NCBI RefSeq assembly: GCF_014192395.1
Contig: NZ_JACHXW010000007.1
Coordinates: forward strand, 269,828-333,827
Origin: Paenibacillus endophyticus
GTDB lineage: Bacteria > Bacillota > Bacilli > Paenibacillales > Paenibacillaceae
Direction: 5' to 3'
Length of the DNA: 64,000 bases
The notes below the pieces were generated by a model that searched no databases, had not been told where the DNA came from, and worked only from the letters and a program-made list of their open reading frames with translations. Position 1 is the first letter of the stretch, and every line of letters starts with the position of its first letter. Made by a program: the position numbers and the translations under genes. Shown in pieces: positions 15,613 through 22,884 of this stretch.

Positions 15613-16785
15613 TTAACGAATTCGTAACCGTGAAAGATATTTTCGATACAATTTCATGGGTCTATTAAAATGATAAAGTTCCGCAACATACCTTGCAAAA
15701 CACATACCAGATCTAAATTCCTTTAATTCATGAGAATAATACTTATACTCCTTTCTAATGGGTTTATATTTTATTCTTAAGCTTATTACCCGCAGCGTGA
15801 TTGAACCATTTTCATCCGCACGGCGTTCTTTCATATAAGGTACAATCATCTCATAAAAATCCATTGCGTCTGTTAGCCATTTGGTATATCCGCTATTCAC
15901 TGCAAATAAAATCTCTACATCCTCTAACGAAATGTCCTCTGGAAAACAGGTTGCGAATAACTTCATCATCAAGTGAACGCGATAACTACAATGCAGTTCT
16001 TTCGCGCGCTTTGCTATTGCTGCCCAATCCGTGTCAGGCATCATTTTCAACACCATTTTTGCATCAAATAACCATTTCATCCGACGTTCTGGCATCTCAT
16101 CTACAAATATGCATCGGGATTGCGAATCCAATATATGTACAAACATGTCTATCGGAGACAATACTCTGAATTGACAGCTATTAACCTCAATTTGTTCAAC
16201 TCTCTCCCAAATATCACTACCCTTTTCAAGATTGTTCTTAAAAATAACATGATGAATATCAAACTCCGTCTTTCCCAATTTATATGTAATTGAATACGGA
16301 GCCTCTACCATATACTCCGCACCCATATCTTGAAAAATTGAAACCGCTTTCTCATATTGATCGCGCTCAAGCGCAAAGTCTAAATCAGCCATCATTCTAG
16401 ATACTCCTGGGGCAAAATGCAAACGCATTGCGGCTCCCTTTAAAAGCAACGGGTATAAATTCTTTTCATTCAATTTTTGCATACTCATAAAAAGTTTCTG
16501 CAACATCAGCGCGTTCTCCACCTGATAATAGCGGTAGATGCCTTTTAATTGCGGGATAACATGCTCCGGAAATCCCATCCAATCGACGTTATATCCAAAA
16601 TGAGCTAACATCAGCAGATAATTATGATTACCCAAATCCATATCTAGTTCTTGAAGCTGACACTCTATTTCTTCTATACTCACATGTTCCTTAAACAGGA
16701 GTGACAGCAATCTTTGCTCGCACGGAACAAGTAGCCGTTTCTGCAACTCCTTTTCTATCTCATTATTCATATCTTTTCTTATCAT
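15613..16785 (-). CDS. Nucleotidyltransferase-fold protein (390 aa)
   Basis: Resembles the uncharacterised nucleotidyltransferase family often found in RiPP and exopolysaccharide clusters. It has LLLKGAAMRLHF (113-124), the acidic catalytic motif MADLDF (132-137) with two aspartates, and a third acidic strand EFDIHH (174-179), matching the pol-beta three-carboxylate arrangement. The N-terminal 100 residues are helical, and the basic C-terminus (RKYLSRLRIR) may bind nucleic acid or membrane. It is the first gene of the operon and its ATG has AGAGG upstream. Activity could be nucleotidylation of a peptide, protein or sugar; the family has no settled substrate. The operon has its own promoter-like sequence between this gene and rlmH. 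Confidence 0.75.
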   Translation of the reverse strand: MIRKDMNNEIEKELQKRLLVPCEQRLLSLLFKEHVSIEEIECQLQELDMDLGNHNYLLMLAHFGYNVDWMGFPEHVIPQLKGIYRYYQVENALMLQKLFMSMQKLNEKNLYPLLLKGAAMRLHFAPGVSRMMADLDFALERDQYEKAVSIFQDMGAEYMVEAPYSITYKLGKTEFDIHHVIFKNNLEKGSDIWERVEQIEVNSCQFRVLSPIDMFVHILDSQSRCIFVDEMPERRMKWLFDAKMVLKMMPDTDWAAIAKRAKELHCSYRVHLMMKLFATCFPEDISLEDVEILFAVNSGYTKWLTDAMDFYEMIVPYMKERRADENGSITLRVISLRIKYKPIRKEYKYYSHELKEFRSGMCFARYVAELYHFNRPMKLYRKYLSRLRIR

Positions 16786-16852
16786 CCATTCCTCTTTGTG
16801 GCTTTAGCATATAAGCCGCCTTCACCGACTTACCGATTTTATCACTTTTGGA

Positions 16853-16870
16853 ATTATAACAGATTGTTAT
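16853..16870 (-). promoter_or_regulatory. Promoter -10 with overlapping perfect inverted repeat
   Basis: On the minus strand a consensus TATAAT lies at 16858-16853, about 70 bases before the first operon gene. A perfect 6-3-6 inverted repeat, ATAACA-GAT-TGTTAT (16856-16870), overlaps its upstream side and the spacer. The -35 is weak (TTCATT at a spacing of about 20). The position suggests a repressor operator for the accessory operon; no regulator gene is adjacent. Confidence 0.5.
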
Positions 16871-16929
16871 GAAAGAATAATGAAAAAATAAGCTAACCGC
16901 ACAGGGATTTATCAGCATTACGATTCGCC

Positions 16930-17409
16930 CTATTTGTGATACGGTTCCCCCCGATTTATCTTCACAGCTCGATAAATCTGTTCCACCAGCACCAGCCGCA
17001 TTAGCTGGTGCGGCAAGGTCATGCGCCCAAAGCTCAGCTTCTGCTGGGCGCGCTGCAAAACATTGGGAGCAAGACCATTGCTCCCGCCAATAACAAAAGC
17101 CACGTGGCTTCGCCCATACGTGGCTAATTTATCGAGCTGGCCCGCGAGATCCTCGCTTGACCAGAGCTCGCCTTCAAGCGCGAGCGCGACTACGTGCGCC
17201 TCAGGCTTCAGCTGCGCTAGAAGCCTCTCGCCCTCTCGCTCGCGCACAATCGCTTCCTCCGCCGCACTCATCGTCTCCGGCGCCTTCTCATCGGGCACTT
17301 CCGTGAGCGTAAGCTTCACGTACGGCCCGAGCCGCTTGGCATATTCCGCTATGCCAAGCACTAAGTACTTTTCCTTCAGCTTGCCGACGGCAGCTATCTG
17401 TATATGCAA
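16930..17409 (-). CDS. rlmH: 23S rRNA pseudouridine1915 N3-methyltransferase RlmH (159 aa)
   Basis: SPOUT-class methyltransferase that uses SAM to methylate pseudouridine 1915 of 23S rRNA in the assembled 70S ribosome. Family landmarks: [14 protein letters not shown] at the N-terminus, the SAM-knot segment [11 protein letters not shown], and the C-terminal LVEQIYRA followed by GEPYHK. I choose the TTG ending at 17409, which gives the family's usual 159 residues and places AGGGAAG eight bases upstream. A GTG nine bases earlier abuts the SD with no spacing. In staphylococci the 3' end of rlmH is the attachment site of SCC elements. Here the last codons read TATCACAAA then the stop, close to that core, and accessory DNA begins directly downstream. 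Confidence 0.95.
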   Translation of the reverse strand: MHIQIAAVGKLKEKYLVLGIAEYAKRLGPYVKLTLTEVPDEKAPETMSAAEEAIVREREGERLLAQLKPEAHVVALALEGELWSSEDLAGQLDKLATYGRSHVAFVIGGSNGLAPNVLQRAQQKLSFGRMTLPHQLMRLVLVEQIYRAVKINRGEPYHK

Positions 17410-17458
17410 ACCCGACACTTCCCTTTATTCTAAATAAGCTAAAAACCTCTATTCACAC

Positions 17459-17626
17459 CTAAACCACCAAAAAAGTAGCAGGCTCTACGCAAAAATCGCA
17501 TTTCCGCGGAGGGTCCCAATCTGCGAATTGCGTTTCCTTCAAATCTACTACATCCGGTGCATCCTCATATTCATCTACAAATCGGTCTAAAGCCGTCTCC
17601 ATATGCTCTTTACACACACAATACAT
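17459..17626 (-). CDS. CxxH/CxxC small metal-binding-type protein (55 aa)
   Basis: A 55-codon frame starting ATG with AGGAAG about 10 bases upstream. It begins MYCVCKEHMETAL and carries CDFC at residues 43-46, so it has the paired CxxH (C5-H8) and CxxC motifs of the small CxxH/CxxC family found beside rlmH in Bacillales. The arrangement suggests a zinc-binding knuckle; the centre is acidic (DEYEDAPDVVD). It precedes rlmH by about 50 bases on the same strand and is probably co-transcribed with it. The function is unknown, and the conserved neighbourhood hints at a ribosome-related or cell-envelope role without showing it. Confidence 0.8.
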   Translation of the reverse strand: MYCVCKEHMETALDRFVDEYEDAPDVVDLKETQFADWDPPRKCDFCVEPATFLVV

Positions 17627-17659
17627 CGTTTGCACGCTTCCTATCCTGATTGATTGAAT

Positions 17660-17830
17660 TTCTACCTAGCGGCTTGTCTTGCCTAATTATCTTGCTATGT
17701 CTTTATATGCCTTGCTAGGTCTTTTCACTTTTTGCGTTGTCTTCATATGCCTTGCTAGGTCTTGTCAGGTCTTGCTTTGTCTACATTTGTCTTTCTTTGC
17801 CTTGTCGCGTCTTGCAATCTCTTCTCTTCC
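17660..17830. repeat. Degenerate CTTGC/GTCTT tandem repeats
   Basis: Low-complexity pyrimidine-rich stretch built from variants of CTTGCTAGGTCTT. The clearest pair is at 17697-17722 and 17737-17762, 26 bases with one mismatch and a 40-base period. Further partial units run on both sides. It lies between the CxxH/CxxC gene and htrC. From 17940 to 18040 the plus strand is a CCATCT/CCATTT-type pyrimidine tract with no gene. Confidence 0.6.
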
Positions 17831-18041
17831 TATATCCTGCTTCAAGCATCCATGTTACCGTCTTACTAGTCTGTCCAAAAATAACTATACTCAGCATATC
17901 AGAAAACGCCCTCCCTTTGTAGTCGACAATTTCCGCAAACCGCAAGCCTCTTTCTCCCGCTTACCAGTCCTATTCCCAGCTTTCCCATCTCCATCTCCAT
18001 TTCCATTACCAACCACCACTATCATCCTCCTCCAATCCAAC

Positions 18042-18089
18042 AAAAAAACCGCAGCGCTCCCTACGGTCTCCCGTACGTGCACTGCGGTT
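18042..18089 (-). terminator. Terminator of htrC
   Basis: Stem AACCGCAG (18047-18054) with CTGCGGTT (18082-18089), interior further paired through ACG/CGT, followed on the minus strand by a run of seven T. It lies 11 bases beyond the htrC stop. Confidence 0.85.
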
Positions 18090-18099
18090 ATTCAACCAT

Positions 18100-19461
18100 C
18101 TATTCCTCGTCTTCCTTCTCGCCAAGCTTGAAGTGTGTCTCATTCAGCTTGCCGTCACGATAGTAAGTAATCTTTATCTCATCACCGATCTTTTTCTTGC
18201 CGTACAAATATTTACGCAGATCCATCGTGCTGCTGATCGATTGGCCGTCGAGCTTCACGATAACGTCATTGAACAGCAAGCCCGCTTCCTGAGCAGGACC
18301 AACCGCCTCAAGCACGATCACGCCGTCATAAATATCATCAGGCAGGTTCAGCTTCGGCAGTGTGCCTTCAATAACGCTATCCGGTTCCTCTTCGGGCGCT
18401 TCGGCATCCGGCAGCAGCTCATCCTCACCTGTATCGCCGTAAGCATCCTCGAAACCCTGCTGCTCCCAATACTGCTCCAGATCCATCGTGTAGACGCCTA
18501 GGTAAGGACGCGGGACATGACCTAGCTTGATCAGACTCTCCACGATCGGCATAGCTAGGTTAATTGGAATCGCAAAGCCGATGCCCTCCACGCCGAGATC
18601 AGCAATCTTCATGCTGTTGATGCCGACGACTCGCCCATTAAGATCAATAAGCGGCCCGCCGCTATTGCCTTGGTTAATGGACGCGTCGATCTGGATAACC
18701 TCTTGCTCCCAGTCGTACACGCCATCCTGATTAAGCGATACCGGTACGATCTGCTTCGTCTTGCTTACGCTTCCTGTCGTCACGGACTCCCCTAGCCCGA
18801 GCGGGTTGCCGATTGCGATAATATATTCAGCCGGGCGCAGCGCCGAGGAATCGCCAATCTCAGCAACGACATCAATGCCCTTCGCATCAATCTCAAGCAC
18901 GGCCAGATCGGTAATTTGATCCTTCCCGACGACATGCGCCTCGCGTGTCTCGCCGTTCATGAGAACAACCTTTACCGCCTGCGCCTGGTCGATTACATGA
19001 TAATTCGTAATAATGACTGCTTTGCCATCCTGCTTGCTTATGATAACGCCAGAACCTACGCCCACCTCGCGCAACGTTCCTTTTTCTTCAGTGTCCTCGG
19101 GAAGCGGCTCGCCTTTGCCTATGCCAAGCGCGAACATCTGCTGGTTAATGACGCTTACGACGGCCGGCCTTACTTTGGCCGAAGCCTGTATCGGGCGCTC
19201 CAGCGGATCAATCGCCAGCACGCCGCCGGCTGTCGCTACTGCTCCTCCGCCGCTGCCTATCCCGCCTCCACCGCCAAAAACGGCGCCGAACAGCAAGGTT
19301 GCGGCCACAGCGCTAGTGATCGAGGATACGAATGCAATGCGGACGTTGGACCACTTTCGTTCCTTGCTTTTATATGGAAAAGCAAAGTCTCCCTTCTTGC
19401 TCTCGCGAGCAGCACGCTTGGATACCTTGGTCGAATAAAAATCATCGTCGAATAAGCTCAT
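18100..19461 (-). CDS. htrC: HtrA/DegP-type membrane serine protease with PDZ domain (453 aa)
   Basis: Envelope quality-control protease, the equivalent of YyxA/HtrC next to walJ in Bacillales. An N-terminal cytoplasmic tail (1-40) precedes one membrane helix (42-62). The trypsin-like domain has His155 (TNYHVID), Asp185 (TDLAVLEID) and Ser267 (GNSGGP). A PDZ domain covers about 365-445 (GVIVLEAVGPAQEAGL). An acidic insert lies between protease and PDZ. I start at MSLFDDD (ATG ending at 19461), which has GAGGGG upstream. The longer in-frame extension has no SD and runs into the promoter and a divergent gene. A perfect inverted repeat lies just upstream of the SD, which may be regulatory. The gene is monocistronic with its own terminator. 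Confidence 0.93.
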   Translation of the reverse strand: MSLFDDDFYSTKVSKRAARESKKGDFAFPYKSKERKWSNVRIAFVSSITSAVAATLLFGAVFGGGGGIGSGGGAVATAGGVLAIDPLERPIQASAKVRPAVVSVINQQMFALGIGKGEPLPEDTEEKGTLREVGVGSGVIISKQDGKAVIITNYHVIDQAQAVKVVLMNGETREAHVVGKDQITDLAVLEIDAKGIDVVAEIGDSSALRPAEYIIAIGNPLGLGESVTTGSVSKTKQIVPVSLNQDGVYDWEQEVIQIDASINQGNSGGPLIDLNGRVVGINSMKIADLGVEGIGFAIPINLAMPIVESLIKLGHVPRPYLGVYTMDLEQYWEQQGFEDAYGDTGEDELLPDAEAPEEEPDSVIEGTLPKLNLPDDIYDGVIVLEAVGPAQEAGLLFNDVIVKLDGQSISSTMDLRKYLYGKKKIGDEIKITYYRDGKLNETHFKLGEKEDEE

Positions 19462-19477
19462 TGCTATCGCCCCTCTC

Positions 19478-19492
19478 GATGTCTTAGACATC
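19478..19492. promoter_or_regulatory. Perfect inverted repeat upstream of htrC
   Basis: GATGTC-TTA-GACATC, arms of six with a three-base spacer, 17 bases upstream of the htrC start codon. It lies in the 160-base divergent region shared with the small plus-strand gene at 19622. It could be an operator or a small RNA hairpin; no regulator is identified. Confidence 0.35.
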
Positions 19493-19621
19493 AAGACTAT
19501 TTTTTCAATATAGGAATGTTTTCGGAAGATTTGACTACAATAATAATAGATTCGAACGATGGACAGCAGATCTTTTTCATTCCGCTCACAAACCATTATA
19601 AATCCAAGGAGAGATGCCGCA

Positions 19622-19843
19622 ATGAAAGCCAAAACCCCCGCCGCATGGGAACATGTACAGCTAGCCGCCAAGCTGGCGGATTTGAAGGATGACCACTACC
19701 GTACCGTTCTCACATTAAGCGCAATGCTAGAGTTGTTCATAGATAAGGGCATACTTACGAGAGAAGAGTTAAGCGCTAAGGCCGATGCGCTGGATGCGCA
19801 GCTCGAGTCGCTTATTTCCGCTTCACTTCATCCCATGGCGTAG
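19622..19843 (+). CDS. Small hypothetical protein (73 aa), convergent with walJ
   Basis: Soluble, helical protein with AAWEHVQLAAKLADLKDDHY followed by a segment including GILTREELSAK, suggesting two helical hairpins. I chose the ATG at 19622 because AAGGAGAG lies eight bases upstream; an earlier in-frame ATG at 19559 lacks an SD. It is the only plus-strand gene in the wal region. Its last 32 bases overlap the 3' end of walJ on the other strand. The DDHYRTVLTLSAMLELF and GILT-REEL pattern resembles small helical proteins of Paenibacillus with no assigned role. I do not recognise a family. Confidence 0.7.
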   Translation: MKAKTPAAWEHVQLAAKLADLKDDHYRTVLTLSAMLELFIDKGILTREELSAKADALDAQLESLISASLHPMA

Positions 19844-20618
19844 GCTTATCGTGATACGTCGCCCGCAGGGGATGCTCTTCCTTCTTATAAAATATTCCGT
19901 GATCCTCCAAGATAGAATTCACGGTCAGCATCGCTAAATCCATCACGTTATGATCAAGGCTCAAGTGAGCCAAATAGACACGTTTCGTTCGATCCGTCAT
20001 AAGCTCCAGCAGCGCTTCGCCTGCCGCGACGTTGGACAAGTGACCGACATCGCTCAATATGCGGCGTTTCGTATTCCATGGGTACCGCCCCATCCGGAGC
20101 ATCTCGGTATCATGATTGGCCTCAAGCACCAGCACATCCGAATCGATAATATGACGCTTAACCTTCTCGCTCACATAACCTAGATCCGTTGCCAGGCTGA
20201 GCTTCTCGCCATTCTCCACAAAGCAGTAGCCGACTGGCTCCGCTGCGTCATGCGAGATGGGATAAGATTGAATGGCCATTGATCCGAAGGTAACTTCTTC
20301 ACCTGTTTCCATAAACACACGTTTCTCGGCGGCAATGGTGCCTACATGCCTCTCCATCGCGGCCCATGTTGCCTCATTTGCATAAATCGGCAAATCATAC
20401 TTGCGCGCAAACGCGCCGAGACCCTTAATATGATCGGAATGCTCATGCGTCACGAACAGCGCGTCGAGCTGATGCCCCGTTACTCCTCGCTCGCGCATGA
20501 GCTCATCTAGTTTCTTCGCGCTCATTCCTGCATCGACAATAACCGTTTTTTCATTACCTTGCACGATTGTCGCATTGCCGGTCGAACCGCTTCCCAGTAC
20601 CGTAAATCGAAGTCCCAT
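19812..20618 (-). CDS. walJ: WalJ (YycJ) metallo-beta-lactamase-fold protein (268 aa)
   Basis: Last gene of the wal operon. The metal site HxHxDH is Thr-His58-Glu-His60-Ser-Asp62-His63, with a downstream histidine in SYPISHDAAEP and a conserved aspartate in LATDLGYVS. WalJ homologues are predicted nucleases or hydrolases that link cell-wall signalling with DNA replication or repair; the substrate is not established. SD AGGAAAG precedes the ATG. It starts 32 bases after walI and its 3' end overlaps the convergent small gene. Confidence 0.93.
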   Translation of the reverse strand: MGLRFTVLGSGSTGNATIVQGNEKTVIVDAGMSAKKLDELMRERGVTGHQLDALFVTHEHSDHIKGLGAFARKYDLPIYANEATWAAMERHVGTIAAEKRVFMETGEEVTFGSMAIQSYPISHDAAEPVGYCFVENGEKLSLATDLGYVSEKVKRHIIDSDVLVLEANHDTEMLRMGRYPWNTKRRILSDVGHLSNVAAGEALLELMTDRTKRVYLAHLSLDHNVMDLAMLTVNSILEDHGIFYKKEEHPLRATYHDKPTPWDEVKRK

Positions 20619-20650
20619 ATTGCTCTTTCCTGTCCCTTCTCCCGCTCCCG

Positions 20651-21406
20651 TTAACGTAAACCGTTCGCTGCCGCTTCCCCTTGCGCTTCATCCGTTGCAA
20701 CCTCGCCGCTTATCGCATGCACATAGAACAAATGGCCGTCCTCCAGCATCACGCGCCAAGATGGTGCGGACACTTGCTTCTCCGAATCGAAAATTTGCCC
20801 TTTGTAGCCGAGCTGAATATCCGAAATCACCGCGCCATCCGGCAAGTACGTTTCAATGAGGCTCGCTACGATTTTCGCTGCCGGAAGCACCTGCTTGGCT
20901 TCGCCTGTGCCGAGCAGCTCTACCCGGTCCTGCAGGAATGATATAATTTTTTGATCGCTGATATACAGCGTCAGCTTCACGTCGAACATAGGCCGTCCTT
21001 CTACGACACGATAGAGGACGAATTGATCCACGCTGCTGTTCAGCAAATCGAATGCGTACTGATCAAGCTCGGGAATACGATTCCCCAGCGTTTTCAACAG
21101 CTCTTTTTTAGAATAAATAATGGTACTGTCCACCGGTTTATCTAGAATAACAGGCTCCGCGTTCTTTCGGCTGTCCGAGTGCAGATTGTATGTTAAATCA
21201 CCCAGCTCCGGCGTTTCCAGCGGCAGATTGGCTTCTAACGAAATTCGTTTCTGCTGCATGAGCAGCACTTTATCCTGCGGCAGCTCCGCTGTGTTCACAT
21301 TCAGATTCAACTGCTCTCTAATATCTAGCCAGAGCTGATAGCCCAGCAACACATTGAGCAGCAAAAACGAAATAATAAGCACATTTTTCGCTCGTCCCCA
21401 ATCCAC
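20651..21406 (-). CDS. walI: WalI (YycI) regulator of WalK (251 aa)
   Basis: Membrane-anchored protein with one N-terminal helix (VLIISFLLLNVLLGYQLWL) and an extracytoplasmic YycH/YycI-fold domain. In Bacillus WalH and WalI form a membrane complex with WalK that modulates kinase activity. The start is GTG with GGGGGTG about nine bases upstream. It lies 29 bases after walH and before walJ. Sequence conservation is low, as is usual, so the name rests on position, topology and length. Confidence 0.9.
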   Translation of the reverse strand: MDWGRAKNVLIISFLLLNVLLGYQLWLDIREQLNLNVNTAELPQDKVLLMQQKRISLEANLPLETPELGDLTYNLHSDSRKNAEPVILDKPVDSTIIYSKKELLKTLGNRIPELDQYAFDLLNSSVDQFVLYRVVEGRPMFDVKLTLYISDQKIISFLQDRVELLGTGEAKQVLPAAKIVASLIETYLPDGAVISDIQLGYKGQIFDSEKQVSAPSWRVMLEDGHLFYVHAISGEVATDEAQGEAAANGLR

Positions 21407-21435
21407 CCGCCTTCACCCCCGCCATCTTAATATCC

Positions 21436-22884
21436 TTATTTCCCTTTTCCGAAAAACAGTGGGTTTGCTCCGCCGACCGATACCGCAGCTCCTACACCAT
21501 TCGCAGCCGTTGCGGTGTCTGCATCATCTCCGCTGCCATCTGCGGCGTCGTTCATGGACGACTCCACAACCTGCTTAGGGGGCTCATAGCCACTCGGATA
21601 AGCATCGGTCAGCATTTCTTCCGTTCCGTCCGCTAGGCGTACCGCCCAGATCGGGTTGAAACGAAGTCTCTCCTCATCTAGCGGCAGTGCCTGCAGTGCC
21701 GGGAACAATGTCTTCACCTCGCTGCGGCGGTCATACCGATTAAGGATGGATTGGAGCTCCTCGCCGCCGGGCAGCCATCTTACCGTACGGGATTCGGAAT
21801 CCGCAGCAAGCGTAATTAGCGATCTCGCATACTCCGTAACGACTCCCTGCTGAAGCGTAAGCTTCATGTAGCCGTAATGGAACGGGGATGCCGCAAGAAC
21901 CGGATATTGCTCTACGTATTGCTTGAAGCGGATAGCCTTGCCTTCGCCCCCAGGCAACGCATTCACGAACCGATGAACGCCATCCCAACCGCCGTGCTGA
22001 TTCACAAAGTCTACCGAGGCATACACATTGTCACTTAATAGATTTTCCGTAATTTGCGGCGCACTCGGATCGGTATAGTTAATCCATTTGCCGTTCTGCT
22101 CTACCTGAAGGCCCCGTTTGCCATCTGTATAAATCTGCGAGCCGCCCCGATCCTCTAGCGCCCGTGTCGTGCTCGGATCAAACATGCTGCGCTGCATTAA
22201 ATCCGGCGAATAAGTCTCGTAAGGAAACAGCATTTCCGTTGATTGGATCGGAACAGCCGGAACATATAGTCCGTCTGCGGTCATCGTATATTTCGGCTGG
22301 TATTGCCCGAAGCCTACATAATCCTGCACGTCGCGAACGGTTAGGTCGGCACGGACGGACTCGTACACCATCTCGCCATCCGAGCTGAAGAAGAATGTTC
22401 TGATCTCCTCCGTACCCGTCGTTTTGAAGATCCAAATCCGGTCAATCGTCTCGTTTAGAAACAGCAGGTCTCCTTCTAGCTTAAGCAGCTTCTGCAGCAG
22501 CTCTACCGGAATTCCGTTCTCGAACCTCAGTTCAATTCCAATATCGTTCTTCCGAATCTCTTCCCAATTCAGCACATCCGACGGGCTTCGTTGAAAGCCC
22601 TTGAACTCCCTGCCCTGAATACGCTGGTTAAGAATCATGTCGTAGAACTGCGTGCCTGGATAAATGATGGTATGCTTGTTTCCGCCCAGATGGATAACAA
22701 GTGTCTCTGGAAATATGACGCTCTCCACGCTTGTCGCCGTTCCCATCGGCTCGGTATTCACGTAATCCTGGTCGCTTCTGACCGTCGCCCCAAGGCCTGG
22801 CATGCTGTAAGCCAGCAAGTAGCTTTGAAGAAGGCTGAGCGCGACCAGCACGATTAGTGTTGTCGTCTTTATTTTCTCCTTCAT
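21436..22884 (-). CDS. walH: WalH (YycH) regulator of WalK (482 aa)
   Basis: Single N-terminal membrane helix (TTLIVLVALSLLQSYLLAYS) and a large extracytoplasmic domain of the YycH type. It works with WalI to restrain or tune WalK. The start overlaps the walK stop by four bases, indicating translational coupling. The C-terminal tail (about 440-482) is Ala/Gly/Ser/Asp-rich and longer than in Bacillus, possibly a disordered extension. Name from position, topology and the SPFHYGYMKL core. Confidence 0.9.
   Translation of the reverse strand: MKEKIKTTTLIVLVALSLLQSYLLAYSMPGLGATVRSDQDYVNTEPMGTATSVESVIFPETLVIHLGGNKHTIIYPGTQFYDMILNQRIQGREFKGFQRSPSDVLNWEEIRKNDIGIELRFENGIPVELLQKLLKLEGDLLFLNETIDRIWIFKTTGTEEIRTFFFSSDGEMVYESVRADLTVRDVQDYVGFGQYQPKYTMTADGLYVPAVPIQSTEMLFPYETYSPDLMQRSMFDPSTTRALEDRGGSQIYTDGKRGLQVEQNGKWINYTDPSAPQITENLLSDNVYASVDFVNQHGGWDGVHRFVNALPGGEGKAIRFKQYVEQYPVLAASPFHYGYMKLTLQQGVVTEYARSLITLAADSESRTVRWLPGGEELQSILNRYDRRSEVKTLFPALQALPLDEERLRFNPIWAVRLADGTEEMLTDAYPSGYEPPKQVVESSMNDAADGSGDDADTATAANGVGAAVSVGGANPLFFGKGK

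Noticed and set aside
10828..16785. Lasso peptide cluster
   Set aside because: No asparagine-synthetase-like cyclase, no B2 protease and no precursor; only the accessory kinase, PqqD and transporter classes are shared.
1..16930. Complete SCC-like element
   Set aside because: No Ccr recombinase, no insertion sequence and no second att-like copy seen in the window; only the junction position is suggestive.
17660..17830. Coding frames through the CTTGC repeat tract
   Set aside because: Open frames arise from the low-complexity repeat; no SD.
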